Positions 1-7,938 of a stretch of 64,000 nucleotides of DNA are shown here, piece by piece. This DNA comes from UBA2336 sp964419145. Lineage in GTDB: Bacteria; Bacteroidota; Bacteroidia; Cytophagales; Cyclobacteriaceae. Both the position numbers and the translations under genes were made by a program. Below the pieces are notes generated by a model that saw only the letters and a list, made by a program, of their open reading frames with translations, did not search any database and was not told where the DNA came from. Position 1 is the first letter of the stretch. The number at the start of each line of letters is the position of its first letter. Location: contig CAYQOM010000004.1 in assembly GCA_964419145.1 (NCBI GenBank), positions 124,001-188,000 of the forward strand, read 5' to 3'.

Positions 1-840
1 GGATCTCTGGTGGGCAGTTGGAACATGCTCGTTTATGGAGTAGGCATCTACCTGATGGAGAAGATCAGTCAAGACAAAAGTTATGCGTGTTCTCCCATGG
101 CTTTTACGTTGTTTTTCTTAGGCTTGTTCAATCTCATGTTTAACTGGAGTCACCATATTTACACGTTACCTGTGAATCCTAATATCCGGCATATTGGTTA
201 CCTGGTCAGCATGACAGAACTTTTCATCCTCGGCCGCTTGATTTATAAATGGAAAGATTCTATAACCGCTGCTCGGAAGAATAAACACAGCCTCCCCTAC
301 CGATTTTTAATGATTGCCGATGCCTGGATTTTTATTAACCTTTTTCTTGCCATTCTCATTTCCGTTCCAGCCATCAACGTGTACACACATGGCACCCACA
401 TTACTGTGGCGCATGTTATGGGGACCACCATCGGCATCAACACCATGCTGTTACTGGCCGTCTCGTTCGACCTGTTGAGCGATACTTGCCAAAGTCTTGA
501 GCCATATCGAACACGTATCTTTAACGCTACCTGGCTGGTAAATGTCTCTCTTCTCATTTTTCTTACCTCCTTATTTTTAGCTGGTGTACAACGTGCCCGT
601 TGGCAGATGAGTGTCGATGCGATCCCCTTCGGACAGATGATGAAAAACCTGATGCCCTATTTCATTGCTTTTGCCATTTCAGGTGGGCTGATGTTTGTTG
701 CTTTTTCTATTATCGTTTACCCGCTCCTTAGAAATACTTTGGCCTGCTTAGTCAGATCCCGAGAGCGTCCTGTAGGGGAAGGATTAAAACCCGTTATTTT
801 TAAGTCAAATGATTACGCTGACCAAAATTTTCCGATTTGA
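1..840 (+). CDS. NorB-like nitric oxide reductase large subunit, 3' part (cut by window start)
   Basis: Only the C-terminal half is present; the frame is open from base 1. It has about six hydrophobic segments typical of heme-copper reductases. A His-His pair (bases 151-156, context NWSHHIYTLP) sits where NorB has two non-haem iron ligands (His258/His259 in Pseudomonas cNOR numbering). A His 87 residues later (bases 412-414, in HGTHITVAH) matches the haem b3 ligand His347. The position of His349, the low-spin haem b ligand, is Met (bases 418-420). Expected role: reduction of NO to N2O in the cytoplasmic membrane. The stop overlaps the next gene by 32 bp. The cytochrome partner, if any, lies outside the window. 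Membership in another heme-copper branch cannot be excluded without the N-terminal half. Confidence 0.7.
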   Translation, partial: GSLVGSWNMLVYGVGIYLMEKISQDKSYACSPMAFTLFFLGLFNLMFNWSHHIYTLPVNPNIRHIGYLVSMTELFILGRLIYKWKDSITAARKNKHSLPYRFLMIADAWIFINLFLAILISVPAINVYTHGTHITVAHVMGTTIGINTMLLLAVSFDLLSDTCQSLEPYRTRIFNATWLVNVSLLIFLTSLFLAGVQRARWQMSVDAIPFGQMMKNLMPYFIAFAISGGLMFVAFSIIVYPLLRNTLACLVRSRERPVGEGLKPVIFKSNDYADQNFPI

Positions 841-1234
841 ATCCGCCCACGCCATTCATGGCTATCCGGGTGCTTGCGCTAACATTCACGGACATTCATA
901 TGAATTACACGTAAGTGTTACCGATAATCGGGGATCTGAAAATTTCATTGACGGGATGGGTATCGCAATGGACTTCAAAGACCTGAAAACGATTGTACAG
1001 ACATCTGTGATTTACAAGTTAGATCACGCCCTGATTCTTTCGCAAGCATACCTGGCATCAATACCTAGTGTACCATGGGAAAAATTGATTACATTCGAAT
1101 ACGAACCTACGGCTGAGAACCTACTAATTTTCATTCGAAACGAAATAACCGAATCATTGCCTGAACATATCCAACTCACTGCCCTAAGGCTATGGGAAAC
1201 TCGCGATTCATACGCGGAATGGTCAGCGGGTTGA
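809..1234 (+). CDS. 6-pyruvoyl-tetrahydropterin synthase / QueD family protein
   Basis: A 141-residue protein of the T-fold PTPS/6-carboxytetrahydropterin synthase family, close to full length. Zinc ligands are visible as His14 (FESAH) and His27/His29 (NIHGH), with Cys23 in the catalytic-Cys region. LDHALIL, PTAENL and the C-terminal WETRDSYAEW carry the other conserved catalytic and pterin-binding positions. The family acts on 7,8-dihydroneopterin triphosphate in queuosine or pterin synthesis. The ATG at 809 gives the usual MITLTKIFRFE start and overlaps the upstream reductase by 32 bp, so the two are probably cotranscribed. The link between a pterin enzyme and an NO reductase gene is not explained by the sequence. 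QueD and a PTPS-like paralogue cannot be told apart here. Confidence 0.85.
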   Translation: MITLTKIFRFESAHAIHGYPGACANIHGHSYELHVSVTDNRGSENFIDGMGIAMDFKDLKTIVQTSVIYKLDHALILSQAYLASIPSVPWEKLITFEYEPTAENLLIFIRNEITESLPEHIQLTALRLWETRDSYAEWSAG

Positions 1235-1681
1235 CTTGCGGGTTCGCGCGTTCTTTAAAAATGTTTTGCCTTGATCCAAATCATCCATTAACGATTGCAC
1301 CGTTGCTTCTCGCATTACTTTACGGAGTCTATCCTTAAAGCGCTTGATTTCGTGATGAATCGGACATGGAAATTTGTCGGAGCACTCTTTTAATCCCAAG
1401 GCACAGTTGTGCAATACCTCATCATTGCCATCAATTGCTTTAACTATCTTGCTGAGCGGGATGGGCTTGGCCTTAGGATCAAGATAAAATCCTCCATTCG
1501 GTCCCTTTATCGAGCTTATGATACCTTCACGAACCAAGGTTTGCAGAATCTTAGCTGTAAAAGGAAGGGGAGCATCTATCTGTTTGGCTATTTCAGGGAT
1601 ACTAAGTCGTTTCTCAGTATTGCTTTTTAACGAAACATACAACACGGCCCGAATAGCATACTCACATGCTTTTGTAAACAT
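1223..1681 (-). CDS. Rrf2-family transcription regulator, NsrR/IscR-like
   Basis: 152 residues, typical for Rrf2. The N-terminal winged helix (FTKACEYAIRAVLYVS, then a recognition helix around residues 38-60 and the GPNGGF wing) is followed by three cysteines, Cys93, Cys100 and Cys106 (C-x6-C-x5-C). This is the pattern that binds an Fe-S cluster in NsrR and IscR. NsrR senses NO through its cluster and represses NO-detoxification genes. The gene lies among NO reductase and nitrate reductase genes, convergent with the pterin gene (12-bp 3' overlap). It is the best candidate in the window for binding the AAAAGATA...TATCTTTT palindromes upstream of nar, nor and the 600-residue protein, but that link is inference. 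Confidence 0.88.
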   Translation of the reverse strand: MFTKACEYAIRAVLYVSLKSNTEKRLSIPEIAKQIDAPLPFTAKILQTLVREGIISSIKGPNGGFYLDPKAKPIPLSKIVKAIDGNDEVLHNCALGLKECSDKFPCPIHHEIKRFKDRLRKVMREATVQSLMDDLDQGKTFLKNARTRKSTR

Positions 1682-1687
1682 AACGGC

Positions 1688-1709
1688 TTTTGTATGGCGA
1701 ATTACAAAA
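1688..1709. promoter_or_regulatory. Inverted repeat upstream of the Rrf2 regulator gene
   Basis: TTTTGTA and TACAAAA arms of 7 bp separated by 8 bp, starting 7 bp upstream of the regulator's ATG. The position would suit autoregulation, but the sequence differs from the palindrome found at nar and nor, so it may be unrelated or chance. Confidence 0.3.
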
Positions 1710-1728
1710 ATTTACGGGTATCACCAAC

Positions 1729-3555
1729 TCATGCCGTAACCAACACCTTATCAAGAAATCCATGCCATGCATTTCTCAAGGTATGCTCGGCTTCTGATAT
1801 ACCCGCCTCAACTTTTTCCTTCATGGAACTAAACTCATCGCCAAAATTTTCCGTTAAGTTCCGGTAGTATTGTATGCCTTCCTGAAGGTTCTGGTAAAAT
1901 GTTTCTGCAAATGCCTTACTCTTTTGATCCGCAAGTGTTTTGGTATCTTCTAGTAAACCCATCCAATAGTCGACATACAAAGTAAGCTCCTTGAGGAACA
2001 TATGAGGCCGGTCAACTCGCGCCACAATATTCCCTCTGCCATAGATATGATCCACCATGGTACGTAAAGAAACAATCCGATTAAAGTAGGCCAGGTTAGG
2101 CCCCGGGCAAACATTTGCACCCGCCAGGTGCTTAAACGGTTTGAGTTTATAAGCGGTAACCGCTGCATTGCTTAATCCTACACATAAGCATTCCTTATCC
2201 AGAATTGTATTCAATTGCTTTTTGTAATCTGCTTCAGGCAAATGCATTCCCTGCAACTGTTCAATTTTTCTTTTCTGATACGTACGTGATGCCGTGCATA
2301 AGGGCTTGTCCCCAAACTCCGTATTCATGGCCAGAAATTTTTCTGTACACGGACTTCCCGGCTTACCGGATTGAATAGCAGCAAGTCGTTCAGCTTCTGC
2401 AGTACTCCCCTTTAAATAATGAAAGCGGACACCCAGTGGTGATTTATTACTCAGGACAATATCATGCTCGGATGCAGCACATAGTTTTTGCAACGTGGCC
2501 TCATCTACCGTGGTAGCTTCAGGCACCAGCAAAAAAGGTGTACCCCATCCTGTTCCATCAACCTGGTAATAAGTGCGCAGAAAGCGATCTTCCTCATGCG
2601 TGCCAATGCCACCTTGTACGGTTATTTTCAATTCATGTGGTTCGGGTAATACAACTTTATTCTTCTGTCGCAGCGCATCAACATAAATTTGATACAGGGT
2701 ACTTCGCAGCTCTTCCTTCTTTGCTTTAAACTCTTCCAGAATGGGTCCTAACAAAAATCCATCGGTTGCAAATGCATGTCCCCCACAGTTCAATCCCGAT
2801 TCAATCCTGAACTCGCTTACCCACAACCCCTTTTTAGCCAACATTTTTCCTTGAATGAGTGCCGAGCGAAAATCCGAGACCTTAACAACAATTTTCTTGT
2901 GAAAACGACCCGTTTCAGTAACATCAAAGGCAGTAAGTTTCTCCATGTAGCCAAACAACCGTGGATTCATCCCAGCAGAAAGAATAACTGAGGAATTTGT
3001 TAAATTGCTGTTGGCATATCCCCTTATGGCCGCAACGGCATCTGAGCCATCTTCCACTAACGTACCGTCTTTTCGATAACTGTTTCGATCAAGTTTCGTC
3101 ATGATATTAACATCGATGGTGCCGGGCACCACATAATTGCGCAGGCGATCCTGAAGCTCCGCCTTCTGCTGGCCATCAGGCAACTGAACCATGCTGGTGA
3201 AAATCTTTTTCACTGCGCTTGAATCAGGTAGTAATTCAAAATACCGGTATATATCAGAGTCCGGGTTGAAAGGTGCTCGCCTTACTGCTTCAATGTTCTT
3301 TTGAACCATCCGGTTAACCAGGTTAAGGTAATCGGTTATACGCCTTGCCCTGTGGTCGGGTACCTTGGCCGTAATGGGCTCAAAATGCTCCTGAAGCTGA
3401 ACATAATAATGCTCGCGCATTTTCTCAATCAGGTTATCCTGCACAATGGAAATAACCGAGTTAATACCAAAATGCGCAACTTTTGTTGGGGTATCCATGG
3501 TATAGGCCAAACCCATTACCGGAATGTGAAACGTGTGTTCAGATGTATGATTCAT
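1729..3555 (-). CDS. Conserved protein of unknown function, possibly nitronate-monooxygenase-like TIM barrel
   Basis: About 608 residues, no signal peptide or membrane segment. I do not recognise the family with certainty. The segment GLNCGGHAFATDG and the later VQGGIGTHEED followed by GTGWGTPFLLVPEA resemble the glycine-rich flavin and phosphate loops of nitronate monooxygenase/enoyl reductase type FMN barrels, but the protein is nearly twice as long. It has a Cys-rich middle (CTEKF, KPLCTAS, KECLCVGLSNAA). An upstream TTG in frame at 3564 is less likely than the ATG at 3555 because a TACTTTTG -7 element covers it. A palindrome like those at nar and nor lies just upstream, so it probably belongs to the nitrogen-oxide response. 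Confidence 0.6.
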   Translation of the reverse strand: MNHTSEHTFHIPVMGLAYTMDTPTKVAHFGINSVISIVQDNLIEKMREHYYVQLQEHFEPITAKVPDHRARRITDYLNLVNRMVQKNIEAVRRAPFNPDSDIYRYFELLPDSSAVKKIFTSMVQLPDGQQKAELQDRLRNYVVPGTIDVNIMTKLDRNSYRKDGTLVEDGSDAVAAIRGYANSNLTNSSVILSAGMNPRLFGYMEKLTAFDVTETGRFHKKIVVKVSDFRSALIQGKMLAKKGLWVSEFRIESGLNCGGHAFATDGFLLGPILEEFKAKKEELRSTLYQIYVDALRQKNKVVLPEPHELKITVQGGIGTHEEDRFLRTYYQVDGTGWGTPFLLVPEATTVDEATLQKLCAASEHDIVLSNKSPLGVRFHYLKGSTAEAERLAAIQSGKPGSPCTEKFLAMNTEFGDKPLCTASRTYQKRKIEQLQGMHLPEADYKKQLNTILDKECLCVGLSNAAVTAYKLKPFKHLAGANVCPGPNLAYFNRIVSLRTMVDHIYGRGNIVARVDRPHMFLKELTLYVDYWMGLLEDTKTLADQKSKAFAETFYQNLQEGIQYYRNLTENFGDEFSSMKEKVEAGISEAEHTLRNAWHGFLDKVLVTA

Positions 3556-3560
3556 AGGGC

Positions 3561-3568
3561 ACAAAAGT
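3561..3568 (-). promoter_or_regulatory. Bacteroidota -7 promoter element
   Basis: TACTTTTG on the minus strand fits the TAnnTTTG consensus. It ends 5 bp before the ATG at 3555, implying a very short or absent leader for the 600-residue protein and arguing against the in-frame TTG at 3564 as a start. Confidence 0.5.
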
Positions 3569-3577
3569 AGGCCTAAT

Positions 3578-3597
3578 AAAGGATATTATAGTCCTTT
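3578..3597. promoter_or_regulatory. Palindromic operator (nar/nor-type)
   Basis: AAAGGATATTATAGTCCTTT; the arms extend outward to 9 bp each (3575-3600). It matches the nar-upstream palindrome at 15 of 20 positions by hand alignment. It lies in the -33 region of the TACTTTTG promoter, where a bound repressor would block transcription. The regulator is unproven; the nearby Rrf2 protein is a candidate. Confidence 0.6.
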
Positions 3598-3707
3598 ATT
3601 TAAAATTCTTTTCTTACTTTTAATAACTAACAAACGTACGCCAAACATATGAAGTACAAAGTGTTAACATCGTGATAAAACTCTACTATATAAATAAGAT
3701 AATCGAC

Positions 3708-3719
3708 TGATAAACGTCA
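3708..3719 (+). promoter_or_regulatory. CRP/FNR-family (NNR/DNR-like) activator box
   Basis: TGAT-AAAC-GTCA matches the core of the TTGAY-N4-GTCAA type box used by FNR-family NO and oxygen regulators. Its centre at 3713.5 is 41.5 bp upstream of the start site predicted by the -7 element at 3743-3750, the classic class II activator distance. No FNR-family gene lies in the window. Confidence 0.5.
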
Positions 3720-3742
3720 TAGCCAATCATTTTATACACCCA

Positions 3743-3750
3743 TACCTTTG
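3743..3750 (+). promoter_or_regulatory. Bacteroidota -7 promoter element for the OsmC-family gene
   Basis: TACCTTTG is an exact TAnnTTTG match 28 bp before the ATG at 3778. It includes the in-frame TTG at 3748, which therefore is not the start codon. Confidence 0.6.
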
Positions 3751-3777
3751 GTTAATACAAACAAAAAATTCATAACT

Positions 3778-4245
3778 ATGGAACCTCACTTTTATCAGGT
3801 TGATATTACCTGGAACGAAGAACGCAAAGGCATGATGTGCTCACCGGAAATCACTACCGAATCAGGCGCAAGTGGGTGCCTTGAAGTGGCTACGCCTCCT
3901 CAATTTGCCAAGGGTATTCCCGGAATTTGGTCGCCTGAACATTTATATACAGCAGCGGTTAGCAGTTGTTTGATGACAACCTTTCTGGCAGTTGCTGAAA
4001 ATTCAAAACTGGATTTCATGGCATTCAAGTGTTCATCGAAAGGGAAATTGGAAAAAGTGGAAGGAAAATTTTTAATGACCGAAGTCTTACTGGAGCCAAC
4101 TGTAACCATTGTGCGTGAAGAAGATCGTGAAAGAGCACTGCGAATTCTGGAAAAATCTGAAGCCGCGTGCCTGATTTCCAATTCAATTAAATCAAAGGTT
4201 ATCATGAACCCACATATTGAAATTTCAGGATTGGTTAGTGCCTGA
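3778..4245 (+). CDS. OsmC/Ohr-family protein
   Basis: 155 residues from the ATG at 3778. The fold signature is SPEHLYTAAVSSCLMTTF with Cys64, and SEAACLISNSIKSKV with Cys131, the two cysteines that form the redox pair in OsmC/Ohr thiol peroxidases. These enzymes reduce organic hydroperoxides in the cytoplasm using dihydrolipoamide or other thiols. The gene is divergent from the 600-residue protein and has its own promoter with an FNR-type box, so it is likely induced under anaerobic or nitrosative conditions. The porin gene follows after 20 bp and may be cotranscribed. A role in handling nitrosative rather than peroxide damage is possible but unproven. Confidence 0.85.
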   Translation: MEPHFYQVDITWNEERKGMMCSPEITTESGASGCLEVATPPQFAKGIPGIWSPEHLYTAAVSSCLMTTFLAVAENSKLDFMAFKCSSKGKLEKVEGKFLMTEVLLEPTVTIVREEDRERALRILEKSEAACLISNSIKSKVIMNPHIEISGLVSA

Positions 4246-4265
4246 CATCATAGCCCCGTTAACCT

Positions 4266-5570
4266 ATGATCAGTGTAATCATCCGGCAGTTTTGTGCAGT
4301 ATTAGTAATACTCTTCTCCTGCAAATTAGCATTTGCTCAATTCACATTAACTGGACAGTTGATGCAACGTGCCGAATATCGCAATGGATTCGGACGGCTG
4401 ATTGAAGAATCCCAGGATGCGGCCTTTTTAATTGGACAGCGGGCGCGCATTCAGGTTCAATATGACCACGAAAAGGTCAGGTTCTTTGTGAGTGCGCAAG
4501 ATGTGCGAATCTGGGGAAGTACCAGTCAGGTTAAAGAAACGGATAACCTTTTTTCTATTCACGAGGCCTATGCCGATCTGGTGTTACATTCCAACTGGAA
4601 ATTGAAGGTGGGTCGTCAAGAATTAAACTACGATAATGCACGATTTTTGGGTAACCTGGATTGGGCACTACAGGCACGAGCACATGATTTCGCGTTGGCT
4701 AAATTTGAAAAGAAAAACATCAAGGTTCATTTCGGAGCCGGATATAATCAGGTTAAAGAATCGTTAATACGACAACCTTACCCGGTTCCCAACCAATACA
4801 AAACAGCGCAACTAATCCGGCTCGAAAACCAGTGGGGAAAATTCAGTGGCAGTGCCTTATTCTGGAATAATGGCGTGGAAGAAAATGATCAGGGCAACCT
4901 GAAAATCCGGTATACACAAACGTTCGGCTTACCCACGTTACGCTATACAACCGGCAATTTTATTCTTTCCGGATTCTACTATTATCAAACAGGTACCGAC
5001 ACCACCAGCCGACAAGTGAAGGCGCACAATGCAAATGCACAAGTGACCTGGAAACGAATCAAGAATGAAGAAAAGGGAAAGTCTGTTCAGGTCACAGTAG
5101 GTTTTGAATTACTTTCCGGTACATCTCAGCAAGCCAATGATAATATAAACCGGTCATTCAACCCGTTGTACGGAACCAACCACGCACACAATGGCTACAT
5201 GGATTTCTTTTATGTTGGAAACCGGTATCTGAATACGGTTGGTTTGCAGGATTATTTTCTGCGCTTGCGTTATGACCCCTACAACAAATTCTTCTTGTCA
5301 TTGAATGTACACCAATTTTTGGCTGCTGCCGATGTGTATGATGGCACTGAAAAACTGAGTAATACATTGGGTGCTGAATTAGATTTTACTTCTGGATATA
5401 TATTCAATGATGTCGTGTCGCTTCAGGTTGGATATTCACAATTTTTTACAGCCACTTCCTTTGAGTACTTACAAGGTGTCAGTTATCCTTCATCGGTACA
5501 AAATTGGGGATACCTGGCGTTGCTTGTTCGCTCCAATATGAAAAACCGATTTACTGGACTTCAATTTTGA
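4266..5570 (+). CDS. Alginate-export-family outer membrane beta-barrel porin
   Basis: 434 residues with a signal peptide (cleavage after about residue 24, LAFA-Q). The body is a beta-barrel with alternating aromatic strands. VGRQELNYDNARFLG followed by LDWALQARAHDF is the hallmark of the alginate_exp (AlgE-like) family, whose members in Bacteroidota are often anion-selective porins near respiratory gene clusters and do not imply alginate. It lies 20 bp after the OsmC gene. A role in outer-membrane passage of nitrate or nitrite is plausible from its place beside the nitrate reductases, but nothing in the sequence fixes the substrate. Confidence 0.75.
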   Translation: MISVIIRQFCAVLVILFSCKLAFAQFTLTGQLMQRAEYRNGFGRLIEESQDAAFLIGQRARIQVQYDHEKVRFFVSAQDVRIWGSTSQVKETDNLFSIHEAYADLVLHSNWKLKVGRQELNYDNARFLGNLDWALQARAHDFALAKFEKKNIKVHFGAGYNQVKESLIRQPYPVPNQYKTAQLIRLENQWGKFSGSALFWNNGVEENDQGNLKIRYTQTFGLPTLRYTTGNFILSGFYYYQTGTDTTSRQVKAHNANAQVTWKRIKNEEKGKSVQVTVGFELLSGTSQQANDNINRSFNPLYGTNHAHNGYMDFFYVGNRYLNTVGLQDYFLRLRYDPYNKFFLSLNVHQFLAAADVYDGTEKLSNTLGAELDFTSGYIFNDVVSLQVGYSQFFTATSFEYLQGVSYPSSVQNWGYLALLVRSNMKNRFTGLQF

Positions 5571-5670
5571 TCGAACAATTATTCTTTCAACTGTAGACAT
5601 AATAACATGGTTAAGAAGTATTTGATAAGTATGTTTGTTCAAAATCATTTAATAGACTTATGGAGTACCT

Positions 5671-6729
5671 ATGACCATCAACAATATGAGCATTAAGGAA
5701 TTTTCTGTCAGTTACTTTGCTTTAGTAATGGCCACTGGTATCATCTCCATTGGGAGTTTCCTGCTGAACATGAAAACGATCGCATATGTCCTTTTCTGGT
5801 TCAATCTTGTTGTTTTTCCCTTGTTACTCTTTTTGTTTTTTGCTCGGTTGGTCGCTTACTTTCAGTCAGTTAAAAAGGATTTGATGGATCACCAAAAAGG
5901 CCCCTTATTTTTCACCATCATAGCCGCGGCTTGTATACTTGGTAATCAACTAATACTCCTTTATCATCAAATCATCCTGGCTAAAGTGTTATGGATTTTT
6001 GCTGTCGGTTGTTGGTTCATTATTACATACACATTTTTCACTTCCATAACCATAAAGGAAAATAAGCCCACAATAGAAAAGGGAATAAGTGGCGCATGGT
6101 TAATTATAGTTGTGGCTACACAGGCCATTGCTATTCTTACCATGTTGATTGCCCCCACTTTGCCTGCCGGCACAGAGCTAATGCTATTTATCGCTTTGGG
6201 ATTATATCTTACAGGTTGCTTTTTATATGTATGCATCATGACACTTATCATTTACAGGTTGTCATTTTTTAGCCTATCATCTAATGAATTAGGGGCACCC
6301 TATTGGATAAGTATGGGGGCTGCGGCCATTACTACGCTGGCTGGTTCAATGCTCATTTTGAATTCTAAACAATGGACATTTTTAGCGGATATCACTATAT
6401 TCATAAAGGCGTTTACACTTCTCTTTTGGTTTTCGGGCTCATGGTGGATACCCTTACTGATTATCTTGGGTATCTGGCGACATTTAGTAGTGAAAGTTCC
6501 CCTTCCAAGCACCACCAAAGGCTATAACCCCAGCTATTGGGGTATGGTCTTCCCATTAGGCATGTACACAGTTTGCACATATCGGTTATCTGAAGCTACA
6601 GGGATTGATTTCCTGATGATCATTCCGAATAATTTTATTTATGTCGCATTTTTCGGATGGTCTGCAGTTATCATCGGCCTCGCCCGTCATTTGCTCAACA
6701 GTTTTAAAACATCAGCAAAGGACTCCTAA
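5671..6729 (+). CDS. TDT/SLAC1-family (TehA-like) membrane transporter
   Basis: 352 residues with about ten membrane helices and little else. The N-terminal SYFALVMATGIISIGSFLL and the C-terminal SYWGMVFPLGMYTVCTYRL segments are characteristic of the tellurite-resistance/dicarboxylate transporter family (TehA, Mae1, plant SLAC1). SLAC1-type members pass small anions including nitrate, so nitrate or nitrite passage is a reasonable guess here, given the porin upstream and two nitrate reductases downstream. No classical NarK or NrtP transporter is in the window. The start at 5671 gives MTINNMSIKEFS; the ATG at 5686 is an alternative. Confidence 0.8.
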   Translation: MTINNMSIKEFSVSYFALVMATGIISIGSFLLNMKTIAYVLFWFNLVVFPLLLFLFFARLVAYFQSVKKDLMDHQKGPLFFTIIAAACILGNQLILLYHQIILAKVLWIFAVGCWFIITYTFFTSITIKENKPTIEKGISGAWLIIVVATQAIAILTMLIAPTLPAGTELMLFIALGLYLTGCFLYVCIMTLIIYRLSFFSLSSNELGAPYWISMGAAAITTLAGSMLILNSKQWTFLADITIFIKAFTLLFWFSGSWWIPLLIILGIWRHLVVKVPLPSTTKGYNPSYWGMVFPLGMYTVCTYRLSEATGIDFLMIIPNNFIYVAFFGWSAVIIGLARHLLNSFKTSAKDS

Positions 6730-6856
6730 TTGTTTGGTGCTTAGCACAAATGAGAAAAGTTAGATTCACTGTCAATAAAATCAAATTGTGCAATGATTGC
6801 AATAAACCTTTTATGTGCTATTTTAAGGCACCATTGCAATATCCATTAACAGGCCT

Positions 6857-7912
6857 ATGCTTCAACTCTTTAGTACCCTGAACCGAAAAGCTTTTTTTAA
6901 CGCAATCATCGCCATGCTGTTGGTGATTGTGCTTGCATTTTTAGGCTCCCGCAACCTGCAAAATTTTGATGCCGCCCTTATTGCGTATTTGTTCGGAACC
7001 GTATTTGCAGTTTTCGGTATCACCTACCGGTATTCCATTTGGCTACAACGCCCGCCTACCAAAATGTATTGGCGGAGGACCTGGCAGTTTGCCTTCAGCC
7101 GGACATTTCTTCCCTATATCGGCCAAACCTTCTGGTTATTCATTAAAAACATTTTGTTTCAACGCTTTATTTATCCTCGTGGCCGTAACCGTTGGGTGGG
7201 GCATTTCCTGCTGGCCACCGGATGTACCATCGCCTTTGCCGTAACCATACCCCTTACACTGGGCTGGATACACTTTACCCTAAAACCCAACACGCTTGAT
7301 ATCTATGAAGCACACTTATTCGGTTTTTCAATGCTGGATTTTCGATTGGGCTCCTTCATGGCCTTCAACATTTTTCACGTCTTGTCGTGGTGCTCAGTGC
7401 TGGTCATCATCGGTGCGCTGATGATGATGAACAGACGCCTAACGAATGGTGGTCTCATCGCTACACAGTCGTTTGAAGGTGACTGGCTTCCGCTGATTTT
7501 ATTGCTGGTTATTTCCGTCACTGGCCTCGGCATTACCTACGACTATACTTTTTTACAAGGCAAAACGCACCAGTTCATGTCGGTGATACACGCGATCACC
7601 GTTATCCTGTTTTTATTGTGGCTTCCATTCGGAAAATTCTTTCACATCTTTCAACGTCCGGCACAGGTTGGCGCGAACATCTATAAAATTGAAGGCGCAA
7701 AACGCGGCATGGTCGTTTGCCCACATACCGGCCAGCCTTTTGCAACCCACCTACACATCAGTGATCTCAAACAAGTGACGAAAGAGCTTGGCTTCGATTT
7801 TAACCTGAAGGATGGTAGCAGTCACCTCGACCTCAGTCCTGAAGGAAAGCGGTCGGCCATTGCCAAAGCACACTTCAAAGCAAGGCAGGAATCAGGAAAA
7901 TTTTTTGGTTGA
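6857..7912 (+). CDS. Cytochrome b-like membrane subunit of a molybdoenzyme complex
   Basis: 351 residues: about six membrane helices, then a soluble tail of roughly 80 residues. Histidines lie inside or at the ends of helices (VGHFLLATG, WIHF, FNIFHVLSW, THQFMSVIHAIT) and the last helix ends in PFGKFFHIFQRP, a pattern seen in NarI/HdrE-like b-type cytochromes. It probably carries haem b and exchanges electrons with quinol. The stop overlaps the region just before the molybdoenzyme gene, with 26 bp to its ATG, so the two are translationally close. Haem binding is inferred from the histidines; a non-haem membrane anchor is the alternative. Confidence 0.6.
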   Translation: MLQLFSTLNRKAFFNAIIAMLLVIVLAFLGSRNLQNFDAALIAYLFGTVFAVFGITYRYSIWLQRPPTKMYWRRTWQFAFSRTFLPYIGQTFWLFIKNILFQRFIYPRGRNRWVGHFLLATGCTIAFAVTIPLTLGWIHFTLKPNTLDIYEAHLFGFSMLDFRLGSFMAFNIFHVLSWCSVLVIIGALMMMNRRLTNGGLIATQSFEGDWLPLILLLVISVTGLGITYDYTFLQGKTHQFMSVIHAITVILFLLWLPFGKFFHIFQRPAQVGANIYKIEGAKRGMVVCPHTGQPFATHLHISDLKQVTKELGFDFNLKDGSSHLDLSPEGKRSAIAKAHFKARQESGKFFG

Positions 7913-7938
7913 TTAACGAGACGGAACACATCACACCC

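Noticed and set aside
3555..3564. TTG start at 3564 for the 600-residue protein
   Set aside because: It lies inside the -7 element TACTTTTG; the ATG at 3555 is better.
5571..5670. FNR-type box before the TDT gene (TTTGATAAGTATG)
   Set aside because: The second half-site does not match ATCAA or GTCAA.
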